A stretch of 64,000 nucleotides of DNA, from positions 120,828,126 through 120,892,125 of the forward strand of contig CP136069.1 in NCBI GenBank assembly GCA_032622095.1. The letters run 5' to 3'. Shown here one piece after another: positions 11,511 to 22,993 of this stretch. Within the stretch, counting starts at the first letter, position 1. Every line of letters begins with the position of its first letter. Both the position numbers and the translations under genes were made by a program. The stretch comes from Siphonodentalium dalli. Its lineage: Eukaryota > Mollusca > Scaphopoda > Gadilida > Siphonodentaliidae. Under the pieces are notes generated by a model that did no database searches, was not told the DNA's origin, and saw nothing but the letters and a program-made list of their open reading frames with translations.

Positions 11511-13390
11511 AGTGTCACTCTATCGATTCGCAGACTGACATGTATACATATGGCGTTCATGTTTGTTGGTGTTATATTACAAACCTTGTTTTGGTTCTAG
11601 ATTAGCGAGGGACACTGTATCCATTGGCACACCTTATCATGGTAAGTGCGAGCTGGAAATAAGATATCACTCGACGCCAGAGGTTATATTACAACCATGT
11701 GCGCCAGCGTTCCAAGTCATGGTCTAGGGTTTTCTCTATAGTGATTCATTATTCGATTTCATAAACCCGCTATTCAATAGTCCAGTTGGATTTCTATTCA
11801 GGGCCGTGGCGACGTCTGGTGGGGGTGTTTCACCCCCAACTTCAGTTAATATTTTCAATAGTTGGAATTTTCCTGCCTGGCACAACACTATAATGACTAT
11901 ATTTAATTGAAAACTTCACACCAACACTAGGTTGAAATTGTTATCAGAGTGTGCTTTTCCGACCAGTCATTAGTGGGACCTTTTTTTTTTAGACCAACAG
12001 TCGTTTATTGCCAACTTTTGGCCAACAATTTGGACTGAAATAGCCATCAGTCGGACATGGTTCAACCTTAGGGGGTGTCAGGTTGTAGCAGTTGGGATAT
12101 TCCACAATGGCGGCGGGGGAGGGTGCAAATATGGGTTGTCCCGGACTTGGATATTTGTGTCTGGCTCGGTGGGGGTGGGGTGCGTTGGGAAATGTTCAGA
12201 TGAACACCCTCGTCGGACACCATCTATAGCCACGTCCATGAACGGCACCTTCGTTTTGTAGTTTCTTCCACACGCGTTTGAGTTGTGTGCGGCTTGATTC
12301 TACTGCAGCCTTTTTCAAATGAGAACATATATGGGGGTATCCATGTTATAAATAACTGTTCGGGCTACAGCATGGTTTCAACCAATATTCCCATGGTTTG
12401 AATTATGGGAAGTTTGAATATGGTGCGAAAACGAAAACAGAACAAATGGTCTCTGAACTACACACTATTCAGCCTAACCCAATTTAACCAAATCACATGC
12501 AGTTAGTTTTCATGTTCGTTCTGAATGTTTAAAGCTGCCAAAAATGGCTGCAAAAAATATATAAAAAACTAAATTAAGCAATGAAAAATGTTTTATTTGT
12601 TTTCTCGCAGACAATCATGGTAGACTGAGCACATAGCCACATACCCTAGATGGGATCATAGTCTAGATAATGCAGTGTGTTCTTTTAAAATAGTTACGGT
12701 CAAACTGTCTATCGACCCTACATGAAAACATGTTGCATTTTTTTAAACCACTTTTTTCATAACTCGAACATATCTCTCATATTGCGAGGACAAAGAATAG
12801 TTGTTATAGTACTATAACATACATTGGTTAAGGGATAATGATTTATTCCTTCAAATTGATAGTTTGAAAGTGAGATTTTTTTGATAATTCACGTATTTTC
12901 AAAAGGCGATCTTCTTAAGGCGATGGTTATATCATTGCGAAGATTTTACTATACGCGTCGTGTTTATGGTAAAGTGTATAATGCACATGTAAACGCGTCA
13001 ACATATCCATGGAACACATGAATGACTAGTTGCATCTCAATGTTTTGGGTCGTACCACATTGTACAATATAAAATTGTGCCGCAAATAGGACGTCAACTT
13101 ATCCACAAAACAGATTACTGACCGATCAGGACAAACAGCCGCATAATTATTCAGGCAACGTCGTGTAATAAATCTAATCAATTCCTATTAAAACGTAACT
13201 CAAAAAATCGAGACATCTAACGATGTTCACCTCATTAATGAAACAACAGATTAATAAAACTTATGAGTGACGTCAGATACGTCAGGGGTTAACATAACTT
13301 ATTATCAGACCTGGAAATACATCAGGTTTTCCCAGCGACGTTCAGCGTCACAACATTTTGTCCAATCAAAGCGAGTTCATATAATAAAAC
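11511..13390. other. Upstream region of the Cys-loop gene
   Basis: The bases above 11510 are the presumed 5' leader and promoter of the channel gene; no TATA box or other clear signal was picked out. An R1-related segment with C-rich and TTGGAATTTT motifs lies at about 11815-12250. The rest shows nothing I recognise. Confidence 0.45.
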
Positions 13391-13391
13391 A

Positions 13392-13530
13392 GTTATCGCA
13401 TTGTTTCTTGGTTGACACGAGGAATTGTCAGCCCTTGGAAGTCAATATTCACCTCGGCCTACGGCCTTGTTGAATATTCACTTCCTCGGGTTGACAATTC
13501 CTCGTGTCAACCTAGAAACAATGCGATAAT
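13392..13530. repeat. Foldback hairpin element H1
   Basis: A near-perfect inverted repeat with arms of about 65 bp (starting TTATCGCATTGTTTCT, ending AGAAACAATGCGATAA) closing on a CpG-containing centre GGCCTACGGCC. It belongs to the same family as 16991-17129 and 17392-17520. About 240 bases to its left (from 13150) are also shared with the sequence left of 17392. Confidence 0.85.
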
Positions 13531-13575
13531 TGTATAATATTATATGATCATTAATTTTCTCCCGCGAACCCTACA

Positions 13576-14110
13576 CACTGAAAAAAAAAACTTAGTCATA
13601 GCCTTAGTCAACCCGTAACTTAGTTATTTTTGACTAACTTAGCCAAAAGTAACTAAGTTTTACCTTAGTCACATCTTACTAATTCTTAGTTACTAAGGTT
13701 GATATTTTTGTGATTCAGTCATGCCGGCAAAACTCAATAGTATACTTATCGGCGACATATTATACACGGCAATGACTCCATACAGTATAACTGAATCTTA
13801 ATCTGCTCCATACAGTATAACTGCTTTTTTCAATGTTTTGCACAAGTGAACGCAAACCGCCAATTGGCTTTAACCAAGAGTGATAATGAAAAATTGTTTC
13901 GATGGATAGGATATGTTTGACTAACTTAGCCAAAAGTAACTAAGTTTGACCTTAGTCACATCTTACTAATTCTTAGTTACTTAGGTTAATATTTTCGTCA
14001 AAAAAACAAACTTAGTCATAGCCTTAGTCAACCCGTAACTCAGTTATTTTTGACTAACTTAGCCAAAAGTAACATAATGACTAAGGCTATGACTAAGTTT
14101 TTTGTCAGTG
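13576..14110. mobile_element. Inverted-repeat element, CACTG ends (family of 16437-16692)
   Basis: Starts CACTGAAAAAAAAAACTTAG and ends CTAAGTTTTTTGTCAGTG. It is full of repeated TTAGTCA/TGACTAA words, with the segment GACTAACTTAGCCAAAAGTA present three times. No coding capacity. The CACTG ends recall CACTA/EnSpm-type termini, but no target duplication was seen, so the class is uncertain. Confidence 0.65.
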
Positions 14111-15240
14111 AACATTTTATATGCATGTACAACTACAAGAGAGGATATACGTGTACTAGTACTGCACTGTGCGCACCAGTGTAACTCACACGCTTCAATG
14201 TCAACAAATAGACAACAAACAATGTATATTATATATGTAATATCGCATTCATTCTGTGTTAATCGGGTCGGTACGTATATGGCGAGTACGTAATTTTAAC
14301 TCAAATTATTGTTTCTCCATTTTGTGGCCGACATTTTAATCACTAAAATCAGAGTGATTTAGACGTGATATTGGCGTCGAACGAACTAAAAGAGACGACA
14401 TATTACATAAATAACAACCATGGCGTATTTAGAGAGCGGATAAAATCAGGATAAAAGAGAAGTTATGAAAATAATCTGCGAAACCGTTCATCGTGTATTG
14501 TTGAACTAATTATTCAGACTCAAGAGTCAGAGCTCTGTTTTCATTCAACAAGTGGACAATTTGTCAATAATGGTTTGAATCTTTATTCTACATGTGAAAG
14601 AACGGCGCCTGAAATATTTGCTGCCAAAATTAGATGTGTGACTGATGACTCCTTCAAGGTTACATGTACACAGTACAGTACATACGGTGTGGTGAACGTT
14701 TTTCGCAGTGGCATTCAGTGTGGACGAGCACCGTAACTTGAACTTGATGTTCATTCCGGCTTGGTGATCGAGGCTGTTACCTGTTCGATTGCGGACAGTT
14801 GTTAAAGACGGTCTGATTTCGGTTCCTTTGATAACCGGACAAGTTTAAATTCTGCGAAAAAAAGGCTTATTAATCATTGACAATTTCCACTAAATTCATC
14901 GAGAGCAGAGATGCATGCCAATTAATCGATGAATCATGATATGATCCATTCAATCGAATCAATGGTCTGATTCATTCAGATTAACACAAGTTTCGATGTC
15001 AAGCTATTATAGTGACAATAATAACAACGACTCAACGAGCAGCTATTAATATAATAATGTTGAAAATGCAGTTCATGACAGTACTTGTTCAGAATCTAAT
15101 TCTTTCAGAGCACATCAATATGATCGACATGCATGTACAACTACAAGAGAGGACATACGTGTACTAGTACTGATATGTGCGCACCAGTGTAACTCACACG
15201 AGCTTCAATGTCAACAAATAGACAAACAACAATGAAACCG
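14104..15240. repeat. Direct repeat pair of about 110 bp
   Basis: About 14119-14225 and 15129-15235 are near-identical (ATGCATGTACAACTACAAGA ... CAACAAATAGACAA). The 900 bases between hold nothing I recognise. A hairpin lies further right at about 15879-15985, with CGCTTGTATCAAGCTAAGG at one end and its inverse at the other. Confidence 0.7.
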
Positions 15241-16436
15241 ATGCTGTGTCGTGATGGATGATCACATATCTACAATTCCAACTTTACAATGACCCCGACC
15301 AATTCATCCTGTGTTCATCATTGTTCATTGAAACGTGTGGATATGAGACATTGTCATTGTTCGCCATGTTATCGTCAAGTTACCGGTATCACGACAATTT
15401 ACCAGGAGTACACTATTACTAGTATTGGTTGGATGTTCTTATCAAACTACCTTCGGCTGATTCACTGATATTTCATGGAAAATGTGCGACTACATGAGAA
15501 CATTGTCGCCAAGTCATTGCGCACAGTTACACGTTAAATATTGGATCTGCTGTTGTCTTGAAGGGACCAATCCCAAATAGTTGTTGTTGATGTATACAGT
15601 ACCAGTCAAAAGAAGTGGTATATTAAGCATGCTATTTTCGCAAGTGGAAACGCTTATAAGCATGTCGCTTGTGATATTATTGCAATATTTTGCGCCTTAA
15701 TATGGTGACACTTTGCACTCAAAATTGTGAAATTTAAATCAACTATTGCGAGGTTTGTTTTCGCGATTCACTCAAAATGTGACCGCAACAATTAAAGCGT
15801 TCATAATTGCATGCATTTCTGAAAACAAACATTCATTTGTTAAATAGAGGTTATGCTATGCGTGTATGGATATGCACGCTTGTATCAAGCTAAGGCGGTA
15901 TTCCTGAAATTATTGTGACGAGCCTGAAGGCAAGTCACGATGTGTGTCGGAAACTCCACCGTGGCTTGATACAAGCGCTCAGTTCCACACATAGCGGTGA
16001 AGATATTTATCATATAATTTTTCTTCTAAAAAAAAAACTCTTCATTTCCTCCGATTTAATCTTCTATGTTGGTCGCTCGTTATCATTTTAATGTAAGCAT
16101 AAATTTTTGTTTCAATTTGAAACAATTATCGACTGGTCAGATATTGAATGTATATTCAATGCATACTAGTATTTTGTGATGAATAATTTTCTTTCAAGAT
16201 GAAACATTGTTTTAATAGTTAATAAAATTTATTTTGATACCTGTAAGTCATTATTTTCAGTTATTTTAATCTGCAGTTGCGATGTTCAGCTGAGGTTGCA
16301 GGGCTATGATACCCCCAATAATTAGGTCCAATTAAATGTACTAATGTATACAGTGATGACATAGTCAAGCCGTAGTTATTTCTGACTAAGGCCTTAGTCA
16401 TTTCTGACTAAGGCCTTATTTTATATGTTATATCTA

Positions 16437-16692
16437 CACTGAACAAAAAAAACTTAGTCAAAAGTAACTAAGTTACCTTAGTCAGAACCCCCGTCTCAAA
16501 ACTAACTAGCTTAGCTTAGTCAGAAATGACTAAGGTTGCCCTTAGTCATTTCTGACTAAGGTCTAAGGCCTTAGTCAGAAATGACTAAGGGCAACCTTAG
16601 TCATTTCTGACTAAGCTAAGCTAGTTAGTTTTGAGACGGGGGTTCTGACTAAGGTAACTTAGTTACTTTTAACTAAGTTTTTTTTTTCAGTG
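16437..16692. mobile_element. 256-bp near-perfect palindrome, CACTG ends
   Basis: Arms of about 125 bp read the same on both strands, beginning CACTGAACAAAAAAAACTTA and ending CTAAGTTTTTTTTTTCAGTG, with no real loop at the centre (CTAAGGCCTTAG). TTAGTCATTTCTGACTAA words repeat within the arms. It is a compact member of the 13576-14110 family. A loose tandem of the same words lies just to its left (16370-16425). Confidence 0.88.
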
Positions 16693-16990
16693 CATGTTTT
16701 GTAATTGATTGGCGTGGCCGGGTTGATAAATCACGATATTAACTCGGCGCGGTGTTAATAACAAAATATGTTTTACGTCACGCGTAAGAGTAGCTGTCCA
16801 ACCACGTTACGCATAGCTTTGCAACCAGCCATTAAAAATTGGTTATACATAACTCATTTGTCGTTGATTTTCGGAAGAGAGTTTCAGTTAATCTGCTGTT
16901 TGTTGAACATATTTGTCTGTTCAACTCCTACAATAGTACTCTAATTGGCTACCAGGTAAAGACTGCCGCTAGTTCATATAATACAACACT

Positions 16991-17129
16991 TGTTGCATGC
17001 ATGGTTTCGAGGTTGACATGAGGATTTATCAACCCTTGGAAGTTAATATTCACCTCGGCCTGTAGCCTCGGTGAATATTAACTTCATCGGGTTAATAAAT
17101 CCTCATGTCAACCTCGAAACCATGCAACA
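16991..17129. repeat. Foldback hairpin element H3
   Basis: Inverted repeat with arms of about 65 bp (TGTTGCATGCATGGTTTCGA at the left, its inverse at the right) around GCCTGTAGCC. The inner half is the same as in H1 and H4 while the outer arms differ. Confidence 0.85.
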
Positions 17130-17391
17130 AATGTATATCATTATATGATCATACGTTTCTTTCCCCAATTCGCATGTTAAAACGTAACGAAAAAATCGAG
17201 ATATCTAACGATGTTCACCTCATTAATGAAACAATAGGTTAATAACAGTTCTGAGTGACGTGATATACTTTAGGGGTTAACATAACTTATTATCAGACCT
17301 CAAAATAGATAAGGTTTCCCCAGCGACGTTCAACGTCACAATGTCTTGTACAATCAAAACGAGTTTCATATAATAAAACAGTTATCGCATT

Positions 17392-17520
17392 GTTTCTTGG
17401 CTGACATGAGGAATTGTCAAGCCGTTGGAAGTCAATATTCATCTCGCCTACGGCCTTGGTGAATATTGTTGACTTCCTGGGGTTGAAAATTCCCGGGTCA
17501 ACCTCGAAAGAATGCGATAA
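17392..17520. repeat. Foldback hairpin element H4
   Basis: Diverged sister of H1 with the same outer word TTATCGCATTGTTTCTTGG and inverse end. Left flank 17160-17390 aligns with 13150-13391, so a larger unit of about 380 bp was copied. Confidence 0.8.
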
Positions 17521-18599
17521 ATGTATAACGTTTATTACGTACCGTAAACTCGTGCATTCACATCATGCACCGTGTAATATGAATGAAAACCGTTCGGAAG
17601 TAATTTGTTGGTTTGTAGGTGCATGCGATATCACGTGACATATAGTTTAACTAAAGCCCTGGATGAGTCATCGGAGGTACAAAACACACTGGGTGAGATT
17701 TATTTTGGAGACCGTTTCCGGGAGAAATGCCGACAGTTCACACGGTTTGATGGAAGTGTTAATTCTAAACTTTGAATCATTTATTCCACGAAGCAACATA
17801 TACTTTTGACCACATCACAGTATACAAATAATAACACAATGACAAATGTATTTACATAATGTCGGGGGTCGTAATTTAAAAAAATGGTTTCTTAGTATAC
17901 TCCATATGTATAGTTCATCAGCCACGTGTTACATAATTATAGGATATATACATATATCCGCAAAGTGTTGTTGAATATAGCATTTATATTCGCGAGTATA
18001 TGGGCATCTGTCCGGCGAACCTTCTTCTGCCCACATAGGAGCAAATTATAAATTATGTTTATTCACCGAACGAATATAAACATCTTTTGTCGCACGTTTC
18101 CAAAATTCATAGCAAATTTCAAATGATTCTTACAGAGAAGTGTTGACTTACTTGTGATCATTACAAGAAATGTTTTTGTTGTTGGAATCTGATTACATGG
18201 GGACCATCGAATCGGATTGTGTAACTTTAAATTCAAAATTTAAGTGGACGAGTAAATGAGTCATGATAATTTGATTGATTGCGCTTGAAAGTGTGAACTT
18301 TGGCACTGAAATCGGCAAGGCAGATCTGCATCCTTTTAATCAATGCGAGTGCTTTGTGCACCTTTAAAGGCCCATTTAATTTGAGAGTCACCGATTATTT
18401 TGTTTTTATAGTGGCTTGATATACGGTTTTAATAACAATCTATGCATTAAAATATCATTAAAATACACTAATTCATCACCATTTGAAACGTCTGTGTCTC
18501 AGAAGATGCCCATAGAGAAATATAAAACAGTTGAAATCATAGAAACATTTCCCCCGTTATGGCTCCCAGAATGCAACATAATTCAAACTAAATATGTAT

Positions 18600-18663
18600 T
18601 TTCAATGGAAGGGGAATAACACTATATCTTAAGATATAGAGTTATTCCCCGTCCATTGGAAAT
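18600..18663. repeat. Short hairpin
   Basis: Inverted repeat TTTCAATGGAAGGGGAATAA with inverse, meeting at TATCTTAAGATA. Confidence 0.75.
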
Positions 18664-19015
18664 AATGAAACTTGGACACAGAACGGTATATCTCAGCACA
18701 AACAACATATTTAGTTTATGACACCGAATACGTTAATAATAAAATGTTTTGGAGTTTCCTCTTTCAAATGTTATATATTATTACACGCTTGTTCCCAGAA
18801 GTACAGTGTTATTGCTGTTCAATATTTACAAATACGTTCCATACGCATCTCGTTATCGTAAAATGATGTACACGACGTTCGCCTCAACCATGAAACCGGA
18901 ACTATAAAATAAAAGCATGATCACACATGATAAAACACGCCATCTTTGTGCCTAAATAAACCTTCTAAGCCTGTATTTGTAATGTACGGATTCTAGGACG
19001 CGAAGCGTGTAATAA

Positions 19016-19155
19016 ACACAGAACGACACGATGTGTAAATGGGTTTGTGATACGGCACTCGTGCTGTCGCGGATCAAGCGCCTCTCGTTCTATCCTTCCG
19101 CGACAGCACTCGTGCCGTATCGACAAACCCATTTACACATCGTATCGTTCTGTGT
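19016..19155. repeat. Foldback hairpin H6
   Basis: Arms of about 57 bp (ACACAGAACGACACGATGTG at left, inverse at right) with a 20-odd base loop (GATCAAGCGCCTCTCG...). The arms are CpG-rich compared with the surroundings. Confidence 0.85.
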
Positions 19156-19187
19156 ATATATGGCGCATATTTTATATTAAATTATCT

Positions 19188-19206
19188 GGGGGGGGGGGGG
19201 GGGGGG
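19188..19206 (+). repeat. G19 homopolymer
   Basis: An uninterrupted run of 19 G, the longest in the window (shorter G or C runs occur in R1 and near 32600). It can form quadruplex structures. Its length may be imprecise in any assembly. Confidence 0.8.
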
Positions 19207-19766
19207 TTCGAAACTTAAGTGGGCCTTTAATTTCAACTAGTTCATGGAAGTATAGCTGCATCTATGTAACTAAAACATTGAAATTATTCTTTTTGAGTGT
19301 GGGGCTCAATGTTTGATCAGTAGGAAGGAGTGGAAACTGATTTACTACAATCTACGTTGCTTTGGAAATTGACGTTTCTAAAGAAGCTATCGTTAGAAAA
19401 GGAAGACACGAGGGCGTTATGATGCTACGCGACGTTGTGGCCAACTCCGAGACGCTAGTTACGAACTGATGGAGGTCAACTTCGTTAAGTTCTTGTACCC
19501 TTTCTTCTTTGCACTGTGAAGATTATTCGTGTAATAGAGGAAGCTTTATCCTCCTAGGTATCGTAGAGCTGAATTGATCAAGTTAGTATGTTGCCATTGG
19601 TTATGGTACCCGTGATCTACAAAACGTTCGTTTGCGTATCCGTGATATAATATTTACAATTATACACATGCATGCGTTGTGCAACGTGGATGCAGGACGT
19701 TGATTGGTCGAAATTACGTCACATAACGTCGCGCGCAAACCCCATCTTGCTTCCACTTTTGTGTAA

Positions 19767-20158
19767 GGCCAAAAACAAATAATACCTGTGTTTAGGGTTA
19801 CATGGTCTAAAATAATTAGGGTAGGTAGGGAATTATTTTTTTATTTTATAAAATGTTTTTGTTATGAATTCCATTGGGTCACAGACAATTCAATCTAGAA
19901 AGCTTCACAATTCAGATCAATTGAAGGTTCAATACTAAATATTGTTAATATCTTTAATTAGTCAGAGCACTAGACTAATAAAACTTCTAAAAAAAAATTA
20001 TAGGAGAGGTTTGAAAATGGGTAAGATACCTTTCGATGCCCTTCCCACTGAAACAAAAAAGTTATCTGTGTCTACAATCCAATAACAAGGTTTGGGTAGG
20101 CACCTTTTTCTAGGGTAGGTAGGGAAACCCTAAACACAGGTATATATTTTTTTGGGCC
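19767..20158. mobile_element. 392-bp MITE with TAA target duplication (PIF/Harbinger-like)
   Basis: Inverted ends of about 35 bp: GGCCAAAAACAAATAATACC then TGTGTTTAGGGTT at left, and AACCCTAAACACAGGTATAT then TTTTTGGGCC at right. TAA stands directly outside both ends (19764-19766, 20159-20161). A TAA duplication and GGCC-starting ends fit PIF/Harbinger. No coding capacity. Confidence 0.75.
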
Positions 20159-22880
20159 TAAACGCAATTTGCATCGAGCCATGATAATCGAGTTGGAAAT
20201 GTGTACTTAATGCTCTGTTAATCTCCAAGTTGACTAGGTTAATGCAACTATATAAGTGATGGATATTGATTTTGTTGCGTTCCACACAAAATGTCAGACC
20301 AACATGCATCCATACTCTATGGAACGCAAACAAATCAACATCCATACATTTCTTAACACAATGTACGTTGATATGGGTACCAGGATTTATAAAACGTTGT
20401 TTTATGTAGGCCTGCTCATACACAAAACGTTGCCTTTACAAAATTGCAGCTAACATTTGTCGATCACACTATGACGACACATCTATTTGGCGAGATTTTG
20501 GAGGTCCCGGGTACATTAACCACTTGGCTGTTATGTTACGATATGTGTTATACGTCCGGACGAAATACGGACCTACTTCAGCACACTGATAGCGCATGTA
20601 TGTAATATTTCATATCTAGAATTCAGAATCCGAGCCATTGTATCTCAAAGTTTGAAACAGTGTATATGATGTTCCAGGATTACTGTAAGATGTTACTATC
20701 TGTATTGTAAGTTTGGAACCGTCTTCAATTGGACATAATTTTACTGGGTTGCTTGAATTCTAATTCTAAAAGTGATCAACCGCCCCCGCAGTGAAGGCAT
20801 ATAGATTCAAAATTGGACAGCCATCCACATAATAGCGACTCTATCCACGACTGATGGTGTAACTCATACCTCACGAATGCCTAATACCAGTTAACCAAGA
20901 TGGGTAAATACTCCATTCACATATGTGTCCGATATAATACATACACTAATATTTGGACATGCTACTGCTCGCTGAAACATTCAGATATGTTCTAAAAATG
21001 ATAACGAAAAAGGTCCCAATTTATTATCGCAGATATCGATATAATATCAATATTAATTGATAGAAGTGTGTCCGGACAGATGTATAGACTCAATAATTAT
21101 TATCTTACACCCTAGAAACTTTATAATACGTATTTAATATGAGGTAATCCATCATTAAAGGTGTACTATATGCCATTTCAAAACATTCCCGTTAATAACA
21201 ACGATTTAGTATCGATAACATATAGAAACATAAATAATTGTAGTCGAAGATGTATTCTGTAAACGTGCAGGTTAACAAGTTATCTTAAAATCAAGTTACT
21301 TATTTGATATACATGTACATTTAATATATGGCTCGAGCCATAAATTAAATTACGAATTTCCGTGTACAAGACGTAATCAATTAATTGACGGAAAGTGGAT
21401 TGGGCAACGCATGGCACATTTGATCGTGTAAAATATTATGATGATACGGGGCGTAAACTCAAGCTACTCACTTAGGGACTATACAATAACTTAAATGAGT
21501 ATATGGGACTAGTATGCATATAATATAACATTTATTTGATACATTTGCTTGAAAACTGTACAAAAATTACTCGACGTCGATAGTTCTATTTTCGCATTCC
21601 GGCTAATCTGCCATCCTTACTCAACATACTCTTAAAAAAATGGAAATCTGGTTACCTAATTCTACGAAGCAGAGACTATAGAAACCAACAACAAAATTTG
21701 AGTACAGTAAATAAGAAAATACGGAATACAAGTCATAACAATAATTTCATAGTAATATGTGAATTTTCACCCGTTGCTGAAGTAATGTCCATAACGTCAA
21801 TGTGTCAGGATTGAGATATATATATATGTGAGGGTGTCAAACCCTCTAGTACACATGGTTGAACTATAGGCCATTTTAAGACAGGCAATATAGTTTTCGG
21901 TGAGATTGATCCACGGTTCAACCGCGTCGCATTCGGTCATTGCTGTGCCGGAAAATAGCGTCACCAAATTCACCCTCTAGGGACCTCATTCTGCATGGAC
22001 CCATATGCTATGAGAGCGGACAGTGACTCAGATTGAAGTTCCCAAATGTTGAATATGATGTACACCCATTGGGAACCTCGATTATGCAATGTATCGTCTA
22101 CCAATTTGGGTATATAGAGAAACTTAACTAATAAAGAAATGGAATCTAAGAAGTTTATTTAGAAATTTGATAATAAAGAAACTTCACAGAGAAGATGAGG
22201 CCAAATCAGAATGAGGTCCACAGAGGGTGAATTTAGTAATGCTAGCCCGCTATGCGGGATAGCGTCACTAAATTAACCCTCTGGGGACCTAATTCTGCAA
22301 ACGACAGACAAGCTATAATCAGGCTTGATTAAAGTGTGAAAGCTATGTCCTTCAAGACATATTTTTCTTATCTGGTATTCAGTATTCACCCAATCTATTA
22401 ACTGACAGACAGTATTCACCTGCTCTGCATGTTAACTGGCATTCATGATTCAGAAGGTGTGGTTACACCATCATACATGATACTGAAGTGCATCAAACGT
22501 TGCCATTTTGGACGTAAGGAATAATGGCAGTTTGAACAATTTGGTGCTCTATAGTAAAATCTTCTCCTCCAGCCTCTTTGTCGAATCACGAATATCGTTT
22601 AAATTGGGAATATGAACCAGGCCATGAATCATGCCTATACATGCAAATAAGAAACACCGAATCCAGCGTATAGCGTAAACGTGGTGACCCTGACACCGAC
22701 ACATCCCGTAGACTGATGAGTTCATTATTATTATTGCAGAGGCAAAGGGGCGCACAAAGTGTAGTTCGCTATGCGATGTTTGAAATGATCATTCTATGCT
22801 GCGTGATTTATGTTCTTCACAAGGGTTATGAATATGGCAGCCACACATGCACCATGTACATGTAGGTCATATGCATGGTC
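20159..22880. other. Intergenic region 3' of the LGR gene
   Basis: 20250-20440 carries an inverted-repeat segment (GTTGCGTTCCACAC...) related to 23285-23400. 21950-22300 has a repeated/inverted motif (CCTCTAGGGACCTCATTCTG near 21970; inverse near 22205; direct again near 22280). The rest is AT-rich with no gene seen. Confidence 0.5.
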
Positions 22881-22993
22881 TCATCCAAACTCGGCGTGTT
22901 GATTTTTGATAGAACTGTTCATGTTACGCATGCGCATCAGCTCCATTTGTCGATATTGCGTTCTCTTGTCCCAGTGGTTGGATGATCTGTCAT
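22881..22993 (-). CDS. LGR terminal exon: cytoplasmic tail and stop
   Basis: A 113-nt exon with acceptor GTCTTTGCAG. The phase-1 junction gives KMSYM-D-DRSSNHWDKRTQYRQ, then MELMRMRNMNSSIKNQ and HAEFG before TGA at 22881-22883. The 36 codons are open, basic and Ser/Asn/Met-rich, and the YxDD start is plausible for tails of this receptor class (from memory of the family). Phase agreement and a good acceptor support it; sequence identity alone would not. A hairpin repeat (23285-23400) fills much of the 489-bp intron before it. No strong polyadenylation site was assigned, although AATAAA-like strings occur at unrelated upstream intron positions. Confidence 0.7.
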
